From Nilaparvata lugens (Eukaryota > Arthropoda > Insecta > Hemiptera > Delphacidae), in assembly GCF_014356525.2 (NCBI RefSeq), contig NC_052508.1:66165693-66229692 (forward strand): DNA of 64,000 bases. The letters are read 5' to 3'. Below, in pieces: positions 13,401 to 25,400 of this stretch. Each line of letters begins with the position of its first letter. Positions within the stretch are counted from its first letter, which is position 1. The position numbers and the translations under genes are program-made. Below the pieces are notes generated by a model, which was not told the origin of the DNA, did no database searches, and saw only the letters and a list, made by a program, of their open reading frames with translations.

Positions 13401-16400
13401 TGCAACACGTTGCTTCTCAGAAGATAGAGCATCTGTTGATTATGGAAAGATACATTAAAGCTCCTTGTGTATCTTTTCGGATGCAACAAGTTGCTTTTGA
13501 GAAGATACAAAAGAACATCTGTTGCTTATGGAAAGATACATTAAAGCTCCTTGTGTATCTTTTCGGATGCAACACGGCGCTTTTGAGAAGATACAAGAGA
13601 GCATCTGTTGGTTATGGAAAGATACATTTTCAAAAATGTTCTATGTTTTTAAACGGGTAGTATTGTGGTCTAGTGGTTCTCTGCGATAGGCAAAACTACA
13701 GAACCCGGACTGTAAAGGAATGAGAAATTCTATTGTTGAGTTATTTATGGATCTAACAATTATTTTGCGAAGATATTTAGAAGATTAGGGTATTAAAATT
13801 AAGACAATTCAAAGTGATTTATTACCTGAATCATCTGCACTACTGAATCCATGACCGAAGATATATGCTTTGCTTTCATTCCGGCCAGATTCCGACCCAT
13901 ATGCAGGTGCTTTATCGACTTATTTTTACTAACAGCAGTCACTACTGCTGCCAAATCTACATCCATGTCTGAAAAATTCATTCATCAACTTATCAACTAT
14001 CAGTGAAAAAGTCAAGAAACAAGATTTCAAGTCTACACATGGAAATAAATGAGAAATTACATTTGTTCAAATGCAAACTAAATACTGTCAACTATCACAA
14101 AGACTTCTTTCCTGTTCGTATTTGTAGTAGCAGAAGTCTTCATGGTGGTTAATAGAATTTAATTTGGAATTACGATTAATAAATAATTAATTATTCAAGA
14201 TTAAAAGTACATAAATACTATAGTGATATTCTTGAACTGTATACATTAGTTGACTGTGAGGCATTGATTATCATATCTATAAGAGATGCTGACAGTTTAA
14301 AATTAGTTTCCGCATAGAAGATTATTGCACAGCTTCTATGAAACTATAGCGAGGTCCACGTTATAATGGCAGTAGATAATAATAATAATAATAATATCGA
14401 GTGACCTGGCTGGCTCAGGTCTGGTGTCAGAGTTTTCAGATTGCAACTGATCAATTTCAGGGCCTCTGACATGACCTAACGACTGCTTTTTAGGCAGTCG
14501 GGACCGACGGCTTAACGTGTCCATCCGAAACACGGGAGTGGCCCGAGATAATTATCTTGCCCGAGCCGGGATTTGAACCCGGGCCTCTGAATCATAAAGC
14601 CATCATCTGATCCACTCGACTACGGCCACTCCTATGGCAGTGAAGAAAGATAGAACAACGTTGCCACTGTCTTGTCAATGTCTTCTATAGACGGCAGCTG
14701 ATACAGGTTTATTGATGTAATATTAAGTGTTCATTCTCGTTTAAAATGATCGATTATATTTTATTAAGGAAGAAATTATATTTTTCAATAATATTATAAT
14801 GAATTTTCATAATTGAGATGAAATATTTTGTTAATTAATTATTAATTCGACATTGTTAAAAGACGATCTGGCAACAGAGCAAAGCAAGAAAGAGATAATG
14901 ATATCCGCTTTGTTGAATGATAGACAAAGATAGCAATACCATTGCTAATCAAACACTGCCATTATAACGTGGACCTCACTGTAATTCAGTTTAACCCTGG
15001 CGATTTTCAAATTATTAAATAGTATGGCATTTATACAATAGTTAAGATGATTTAAAACGAAGAGCACAATAATGTTATCTATTATAGCCGTATTTATTTG
15101 AGGATTTATGTCTAAATAATTTATTTTCGTTTGTGGGAAGATTCCAATTCATTAATTTTAGAAGTTTTTTTTGGAACTGAAAAGAATGGTATTAAAATAC
15201 CCAAATTCTATTATATGGAATATATTAATTCTATTATATTCTCCGTCTCTGGAAGTAGCATCATAGCATGTCGAAGAGTCCTCTCACTGGTCCTTCTTTC
15301 CGGAACGCTCGCGCCCCCATTTGGGCGCCTGTGTGATGAACGTGCAAGCGCCCGCCATGGAGACGTAAATTTATACAATTGGGAGCCACGACTATTTTTC
15401 CTGGTCTGTAGACGAGTTAGAGGATAAAATCACTTCACTTACATGGGCTACTTTATTCAAATTAATAAAAACAATATAAAGTTACAAGTACTACAAGTTT
15501 TATATTGTTTTTATTAATTTTGAGTTAGAGGATACGTCCGGGCTCGCCCAGCCCACGTATCGCCGGAGCTGTATAGTGGTGGTTACATTCAATACAGGCT
15601 AAACTTTAACATGATTCTCGCCTATCAACTTGGCAGTGCCGTTGGGTAGTAGTTCGCGTGTCACACCTCACGGGATATCCTAAACGCAGGTGCTCACTTG
15701 GAGGTATGACGTAAACTTGTGGTATCACGGCCAGAACCATGTAATAAAACTAAACTGAAAAGATTTTTTTCCCACCCAAAAAATATTCTACAACAGAAAG
15801 TCACTTTTCATGTTACAATATCAAATGAGTCAATGAGTGGATTAAGAGGGAATATTTCTTTACCTTAAATATAGCAATTTAATTTTAATTCTTTTATTTT
15901 CAATTCAATTTCAATTTATTAAAAACACACAAAACAAGACAAAAAAAAATTACAAAGAATTACGAAACAAATAAAACACAATAAAATGTTACAAATATAA
16001 AAAATCATGGGCTTTGTGGTTGGGTGTGTTGGAGAAGAGAAAAAAAGAGAGGAAGATACCTATATCTCATTCTATAGATATAAATAGGATTTCATTCTAT
16101 AGTCTTTTCTCTGCACAATATTTGTTGATTTTTCATGATTCTGCTGTTCTAAAGTTTCTACTGTAATTATTAGTCTTTAACCTAAATTTTCTGCATTATT
16201 TCGAAATATTACGTTTTTCTTTTTCTTCTACTGTTTTGCAACTCTCACCAGCGGGCAAAGATTCTCTTTTTGCTAGGATGGCTAGATTTTATTTTTTTAA
16301 TTTAAGTACATGTATGAGTAATTTATTGACCGAGCGAAGTGAGGTCTAAGATTCAAGTCGACTGTTTGGCATTTCTCTAAAATGTTCAAATGTTTGAATG

Positions 16401-19400
16401 TTTAAAAGTTTAAATATGTTGCGCATTTACGGTGAAACGCGGTAATAGATTTTCATGAAATTTGACAGGTATGTTCCTTTTTTAATTGCGCGTCGACGTA
16501 TATACAAGGTTTTAGGAAATTTTGCATTTCAAGGATAAAATAAAAGGAAAAAGAAGCCTCCTTCATAAACCGATATTAGAGTAAAAATCAGACTATAGAA
16601 TAATTATTCATCATAAATCAGCTGACAAGTGATTACACAGATGTGAGGAGAAGCCAGTCTATTGCTGTATTTCCATAAGGTCTATAGTTTCAATCAGGTA
16701 CTTGTGGATGAGAACACTGCGTGAGGTCTACTGTTCACAGAACTACTAGTATATTCAATGATATGTCATATTATGAAGAGTTTGTAATATGTCTTGAATA
16801 TTCTAATTGGCAATAAATGAAATTGAAATCGAAAATTGAAATGCCATAACCATTGGGTACAAAATGGTGTTTTCCCTAAAAAATGAATGCATGGAAAACC
16901 CCTGAGGTCTAGCCTATACGAGATCGTATGCAAAAAATTCTTCAATTAATCTGTGATGTATAAAAATGACTTACTGTTCTCAGTTATATCGAGAGTTCCT
17001 ATGCTACGCACTCCGTGAATGCAGGACTCCAAGACATGCGCCCCTTGGGATCCCAGATTATTGCAGGACATGTCTAGCGAGATGTCCGTTGTCGACTCGT
17101 TGCAAGCCAATCCCAACAGTAAATTCCTAAAAAATATCAAGAAAACAGAACTCGAATAAACAGACTGATCTTATGCACAGTATAGAGGTGACACACTGTC
17201 GCATTCAAAACAAAGAAGTATCTAGAACTAAGATAATACTAACAATAATATTGATAATAATTATATTTTAATATCATATTTGATCGTTTCTGATTTGGTG
17301 ATATAGTAATTGATTACATCTAAGATAATACTAACAATAATATCGATAATAATTATTTTTTAATATCATATTTGATCGTTTCTGCTTTGGTGATATAGTA
17401 ATTGGTTAAGTATGCAACTCATTTGTATTGGTATATTAACTTTGTAAAAATAAATTGAAATGAATAAATAATTGATAATTCTATGATTAATTATTTGTAA
17501 AATGTTTAGGTTAATCTTCAGAGGTTGAATATTAATGCACTGTTACATTAAACATTTCGATTTCTAAAAATTCGACTGAGTCTCTGTCGATGTTGTAGAA
17601 CCGTTCCATAATGAAATAATAAAACTGTATAATTTGACGATATATGTGTGTTTTATTTCATTTGATTTATAATTGAAACCTAACTTTGCTTTCTTTCTAA
17701 TTATTATCATGTTTGAAAGTTTCTTCTCGAATAAGTTGCGACTGTTGAGTGCGGCATTATTCTGAATCATTACTTCACATTTATTTATTTATGAAAAAAC
17801 ATGGAAGCATACAGGATTTCTCCCAAAAATTTCTTCCATAACAACACAATTACAATAGTTCATTATACATAGTAAGAGTACAGAAAAAAAAGATTATTGA
17901 AAAATTACAATGAAAGAAGAGGAAAAATAATAAAAAAAGAAATGAACATATAAAAAAAAAAAAAAAACAGAATCAGTACTAATCATACCCTCGAGGACTA
18001 GTGCAAAAGTGGATTCAACAAACATACAACATCAACTCAACAGACAAGAGACACATTAAAACACTCGACAGTCACACTTGCAGAAGTCGCCTACAATCCC
18101 TACGGAAGCGACTGTAAGCGAATGACAAGTCGAGATGATCCGAGAAGCAATTGAAAATGAATGATGAACGAATGAATGAAAATGAATGATCTATACATGG
18201 GAGAGTTCTGATGATTTAAAGTATTGCAATAAGGTATAAATAATTTAAAACTGGAACGGCGAGGCACTGCAGAAATGTACACATTTAACTGGGAAAGCAG
18301 AAACATTGAGCTGATTCTGCCATTGAATACATTAAAAACGAACAAAAGCATACTAAAATCACGTCTCTATTTTAATGATTCCACACCGAACATCATTCTG
18401 AGTTGTGATGTGGGAAAGTCGAAGGGGCATGTATCGTTGAACTTTTTAAAATATAAATATCTAAGGAATCTGTTTTGAACACACTCCAAAGGATGTATCA
18501 GTGAATTCTGGTATGAGTTCCAAACCACACAACCATACTCCAGAACGCTACGAATAAGTGTCCTGAACAGATAGCACAGAATCCCTATGCTGTTGAAATG
18601 TGAGCATGTTCTGATGATGAAACCAAGCTGCTGATATGCCTTATTCACAACCCTTTCAACATGCAGAGAGAAATTGAGCTTGTGATCGAAAACAACTCCT
18701 AAGTCCTTGAAATTATCTACTTCTTTAATTATACCATTAATATGATACGGAGCGTATCATATTAACTCCTAAGTCCTTGAAATTATCTACTTCTTTAATT
18801 ATACCATTAATATGATACGGAGCGTAATCCTCATGACACTGCATTTTCCCACATTCACATCCAATCCATTATCCACGCACCACCCACACCGACCATCTAC
18901 ATCACTCTGCAAGAGCTCACAATCAACTATATCACTTATTCTTCTGAAAAGCTTCACATCTTCGGCATACAATAGAACATTAGAGTGATTTATGACATTA
19001 GGCAAATCATTAATGAATAACAGAAAAAGCAATGGTCCCAAGTTCGACCCCTGAGGAACCCCAGAAGTATTCACAGAACAGTGTGACCGGTAATTCAGCA
19101 TCTGTACATATTGCCTTCTCCCAACAAGGTAAGTCTCGAAAAGGGAGAGTAGGGACATGCTAAAACCCAATAGGGATAGTTGTTTCAACTATATGGAATG
19201 ATTCACGGAGTCGAATGCCTTTGACAGGTCAGTGTAAACGACATCAACCCTACCACCAACATCTAAAATCGACGAGACTCTCTGAGTAAATTCAACCAAG
19301 TTGGTGGTGGTTGATCTACCTTGAACAAATCCATGCTGAAAGTCACTTATTCTATTCCGAACATGACTAAATATGTAATTGTAGAGAATTATTTCAAATA

Positions 19401-22400
19401 CTTTGGCAAAACAGTTCAATATACAAATAGGACAATAATTATTGACAAGATTTCTATTACCAGACTTGAAGATTGGAGCAATTCTAGATACCTTCCACTT
19501 ATCAGGGAAAATATTAGATTCAAGGGAGAGGTTAAAAAGGAATTTCAAAGGTTCAGCAAGTATGTTAGAGCAGCCACTCATAATGAATGCTGGTACCCCA
19601 TCAGGGCCCCCAGATCCCGATGAACTCACTTTATTTATTGCATTTAGTACATCTTCAAGACCCCCGAGGGGTAATCCAAATTATCAGTAGCTGTATCATC
19701 AATTTCAATGCCTACATAATCAGCATCTCTATAAACTGATGAAAAGAAATCAGCGAATCCATTGAGTGTTTTTCAATCCTGTATATGTGGCAATTTATTC
19801 AATTGTTTTTAATTGACACGGACTATTCGAGGTATTTAATTTGCTTTTACTCATTTTTCATTGTTATCCCTCAGGTCCTCAACCTATCTTCGTACTTCCT
19901 CTCGTCTCCTTCATTACCCCCACCCCCCTAAAACTCTACAGATACAAATAATGGTCGCTAATTGGAAATTCACTTTAAAAATTAGAAAGAAAGAGTCGGA
20001 CAAAAACGACTTTATGTCCATGAAAACAACAGTAGGTTACAACGAAAATTCCCTAGCTTTCAGTTGATTGAACTTATAACGTTGAGAGATATACAGATCA
20101 CAATAAGAGAAATACCATTGAATCGACTGCAATGAAATGAATATTATATTAATTGTCCGAATTTATAAACTAGATGTAATTCAGAATTAAGAAAATCAGG
20201 AGCTATAAAAGAGCTTTAAACTTTTAGGTCCGGTTTCCGAGCTCGGGATTTAGCTAAGTTCTAGACTTTAACTGGCTTTAAATTCTGGAGTCAGAAAATT
20301 GGCTCTCGGAGTCAGAGCGTTATCGTAGTCGAGGACTTGAATAGACTCTGGAGTTTAGAGATCACGTTAGACCCTGGAGTTTATAATTCCGTTTTCTGAG
20401 TGAAGGGCTTATAAGTCCAGGACTTGAATTAGATTCTCGCCTCTTTCCGAGTCAAGGATTTATCAAAAATCGTTAAGTCCAGGACTTAAAACAGCGTGAT
20501 TTTAAACCCTCGACTGGGGTAGGGTTTAAATTCAAGTTCTAGACTTAACCTAAGCAAACACAATTCAGTTATTGTTTCTGAGTAGATAAAAAGCCAAATA
20601 GATGTCATGGAATACCTAAATTATTTGGATTAGTCCATCTAAATTAATAATTTCTAGTTTGCAAGTTCATTTTGGAATAAAATTGTATCAGAATCATGCG
20701 TAAAAAACTAACCTCATTCTACTAACCTCATATGTTTACTAACCTCATTTTCCTGTGACATAACCTAAAAATGTTCAAGAAAAATAGTACAAGGATTGCC
20801 TTGAAATTTATTCTCCAATCTGAATTTTATTAATCAATGTCATATTCAACATATTAATAATAATATAACAATATTAAATTATTATTCCAGTTTTTTCAAA
20901 ACAAATACGTTTTCCAACTCAATAGCCTAATGAAATTTTTATTCCAAAGTCAATGGTTAGGATAAATGATCAATAATAGCATAACGTAAAAATGAAATGT
21001 TTATTCATTCAGCTTTCAAAGGTTTTTGCTTTGAATAGGCCTACAAAGAAATCGAAACGTATTTTTACAAAATAGTTTTGAGAGCATGCTCATTTGAATT
21101 GTCCCGCTGCAATCAGCTGTTTCCGTTTTGCTATAATGCCAACAATAAAACAGCAAAATATTGTGAATTTCCCTCATGTTCACTGCGTTAAAGTCCTGGA
21201 CTCAAATAAGTCGAGAACTTGATAGACTCCGGAGTTTAGAAGATAAAATCGTGACTCAGAAAGTCAATTTAGACCAGAGAGCTTATTTCAGTCCTGGACT
21301 CTGTAAGTCCAGAATTTATAGATCCCGAGCTCGGAAACCGGCCCTTAAAGGATAAAAGATGGAAAGATATACTTGACTTACTTGAGAGCTTCAAGTGGTA
21401 ATTTGCAGTAGGCCATGTTGAGATATTTCAAGCTGAGCGTGCTAGTGAAGAACTGCTTGAAGGACGGTGGGATTTCTTTTCCTTTTTTCAGACTGAAGGC
21501 ATTTCTCGATACATTTAAGTGAACTAGGTTTGTGGCACATCCTCGAAGCAGAGCTCCAAATATCTGAAATTTATAATGAAGCATTACATCGAGTTTCCAT
21601 CTATCAAATGCGTAGATAGAATAATATTGAATTTATTGAAATTTTAATTACTCATTGTTTATCCATTGTCCAGGATCATTCCAATTTTGAGAAATATATT
21701 GGAGCATTGAAATATTAAGGTAACTACAGACTCATGCGCCACGAACACGCACACTTCACTTTTCATCAGCTGATACTATAATAATAAAAATAATTAATCA
21801 TTTTTTTGATTGCCAATGAATTGCAACCAGAGGAGTTTATTGACAAAACATATACATAATTATAATAATATGCATAGAAAAACTGCTAATAATAAACTTA
21901 ATCCTAATTATGATACCCCACTATAATAATATGTGTCGGGGTGATCATTATTTTCTTTTCTGAAACATGTATAAAAAATTTAGCTAGTAATTTTAGTTAT
22001 AAAGGTTAGTTAGTTATTAAAGGTAGAATATAATACTTATAATTATATTATAAAAAGATGACAGCAGTATATCCTATATCCTATTTACAATGAGCTCCTC
22101 GGACTGGTAGGTTCCAGTATCACATAACCAGTTTCATACTGTTCTTTTAAATCTATTTATATTTATTTCGTCCTTTGCGATCTGCGGGATTTTATTGTAA
22201 ATTCTAGGACCTAAATATTGTACAGATCTCTGACCAACAGCTGTTAATTCTAGGAACAAGATGAAAATTTAGATTTCTAATTCTGGTGTTGTGGCGATGG
22301 AAAATGGAATCAATAAAATTCTATGCTTATTATATCTGTATTTTACCATTCGTTTACAAATACAGATATAATAACCTGATGGAAAAAGAAATGCGCGTGT

Positions 22401-25400
22401 TCGTAGAGCATAAGTCTGTACACACACCTTTAGAATTAGAATATTTTTAGTTACTGACTTGAACTGCATTACTTTTTCAAATTGCACCAACAGCTTGGAT
22501 AATAATCTATTGAAGCACACAAACTTGAACAATAATATATTTTATCTACGACCGTGTTATAATGTAAACATTACAGCATCACAATCACAATCAATTCCAT
22601 AAAAGGGGTCTTTTCACAATGGGTTCTCAAAACTATACTATAATGTGAACATTATGCAACGACTTTAACATTAAAACACGGTTTCTGATGCTGGCATCCG
22701 GGTTCAGTTTGTCAAGTTTTCACAAAGTCAAGTATTCAGTTTGACAAGATTTTAATTGGTAAAGTTTTTAGTAAGTCAAGTTTCCAGTATGTCAAGTTTT
22801 AAGTTTATGAAGTTTTCAGTAAGTCAAGTTATCAAATCGTTAAGATTTCAGTTTGTTCAGTTCTCATTCTATCAAGTTTTCAGTTTGTCAAATTTTCAAT
22901 TTATCAAGTTTTCAGTATGTCATGTTTACAGTTGGTCAAGTTTTCAGTTTATCAAGTTTTCAGTTCATCAAGTTACCAGTTTATCATGATTTCAGTAAGT
23001 TATGTTTTCAGTTTGTCAAGTTTTTAGTTTGTTTTGTTTTCAGTTATGCAAGTTTATTGCTCACTCTCTCTGAGTAGCTTTCCACCTATTGTTATTTCAA
23101 TCTTTTTACTATATAGGCTAGTTGGTTGATTTCTAACCTTACAACAAGTAAGCAATGGGATACTTTGCTTTAGTGATCGTACATTAAATTAATAGTGTTT
23201 ACAATAGTTTTATAAGGTCTTTAAAGCACTCGTGAGATGTTTAAGACACGCGTTAACTCTACATTTAACTCGTGCTTTAAAGACCCTTATTATAAAACTG
23301 TTGTATAAACTACTATTATGATGGAAGTATAATTTCAAAGTAATAATGTTCGAATCACCATCAACTTTAAATACGAGATTGAGGAAACAATAAATGTAGA
23401 GCTTAATTGAAAATTCCAAAGTTTCCTGCACACAGGTACAATAGTAGTGTCAACTAGGCGCCCACTAGCACGTGGGGGAACACGGAATTAGAAATTCCAT
23501 TCAATCTGAGTTCCAGACATTTCCAAATCCGCGTTCCCATAGCAGCTAGTAGCCGCTACTAATATCCCTGTGAGCAGCATGCTTCATTTACAGTTTAAAA
23601 TGTTCTATTTGGAAATGGGAGTAGCTTCTCACATTATTAACAAGTTTTTTGATCAAATTTATTGTAAATTGCCAGAATTCTTATAAATAAACGATTTCGT
23701 GTGTGATAGTTAAACTGGTGATGAGTACTTACAGATTCTAAAGTACATTCAGTCCCTGAAATATCCAAATGCGTCAACATGTTTGGCTGAGCTAGGAAAT
23801 TACATAAGCTCTGCAAAGAAATAAGAACAACATTAGAGATTCATCATCTTCAAAACATATATAATGTATACAATATATATTGTACAATCATAGTTGAGAA
23901 TGACATTGCATGTATCAATGATAAATGATGTCCATGGGCATAATACCCGTAATAGGAATAGGCTCGACCTCCCGTATTGCAGGCTTGGGAGAACGCAGGT
24001 TAGTTCGGCTTACATGGTGGGAAAGATCATCAACAAGCTACCCATTACAGCGGGGACTCTGCCACTGGCAAGCCTGAGGAGAAAGTTGAGGCTGTCCCTT
24101 GAGGATCACCCGTTTTATGCGCTGAATGAGTTTTTCAGTTGTGAAAGTGCTGCTTTGGAGCGGTATTTTACTTGATGCCTGCTCTTGCCTTGAGTGCATG
24201 CTTTTTCTTTCATTTTTAATGACTTGTCTATCTGTGACCATCCAATGTGGTTCACATTATGTACAGAAACAAACAAACATAATAATAATAATGTATAAAT
24301 AAATAGTACATTGTACTGTATGATTGTACATTTTATTGATTAGAGATAGCAAATATAGGCCTACGTTGATAATAACAGAAAATATAATTATTTCTCATAC
24401 ATACACGCACATAATTTATACATGCACAAAGCTTACAAATCTTTCTCAAATATCCATAATTTTCAAACATTAATTAATACTGTAAAATATTTCATATGAT
24501 ACTTCAGACTTTAGCCACTCAGGATTCCAAGACATGAAACCATTCCCATTAAGTCACTTTTCATCAATTTTCATCTACCAAACATATTCTGTCTAAATTA
24601 AAATTGATTGAAAATGAAGTAATGATGAGCACTGACTGCTAGTAACATTCCGTCTTCACATTACCCATCTATAAGCCAGGGAATTATACCCTTTCTATCT
24701 TCTCAACTATTTTACTCATTTTTGAGGATTCGGGTTCTATAACATTGAAATTTAGTGAAAAGTAGATTGATAATTGCCTTTAGTTTTACACTTTGAAACA
24801 TTACGGGCCGCTTTCCGAGCTCGGGATTTGGCTAAGTTCTAGACTTTAAACAGCTGGAGTCAGAAAATTGGCTTTCCGAAATGGGGCGTAGCACTACCTC
24901 CGTAAACAAAGCTATAGTGCATTCTGGTGACGTCAGCACAGAGGCTCTTACACCAATAAAAATTCGTTGATTTCAGCTGATCTATATCAGCTAGTGATTT
25001 TATTGGTGTAGGAGCCCTACCTGTGCTGACGTCACCAGAATGCACTATAGCTTTGTTTACGGAGGTAGTGGGCGTAGTCGCAGTTTTTATAACAATCTTT
25101 ATTTTCTCATTTCTATAATTCGGAACGATTATCCTTGACGAAATAAAACATTCCTAAATAATTCGAAATAGCTGCAACTTTACACTTTATTTTATTTTGT
25201 GTTCAATTCTCTAGTTTTTTGAAATTTAATTCAAACGTGACTACGACTACGGCCCGTTTTGGAGAGCTAATTTTCTGACTCCAGCTGTTCAAAGTCTAGA
25301 ACTTAGCCAAATCCCGAGCTCGGAAACCGGCCCTACAAGTAATTCAATGCATAAAGCTTCTTTGTTTTATTTGTATTGAATGTTATATTATCTAAATTTG

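Larger units (their letters stand above)
17770..19790 (-). mobile_element. Jockey-like LINE, 5'-truncated
   Basis: Reverse transcriptase through its C-terminal domain, then a 3' UTR (GGGAGAAATCCTGTATGCTT on the minus strand) and an AATAAATAAAT tail near 17780. The upstream end near 19790 falls just before the RT, so the endonuclease and ORF1 are missing, as in typical truncated insertions. Lies in intron 13. Confidence 0.88.

Noticed and set aside
14540..14632. tRNA gene (A-box-like word and perfect B box)
   Set aside because: The sequence is the head of a SINE with an (ATT)n tail and target duplication, and the cloverleaf does not close.
15131..15427. 98-codon plus-strand ORF with a GC-rich end
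   Set aside because: Composition jumps in the middle of the frame at the border of the GC-rich repeat block; no domain.
22700..23060. CRISPR-like array
   Set aside because: Units of 16 bp abut without unique spacers, and the genome is that of an animal.
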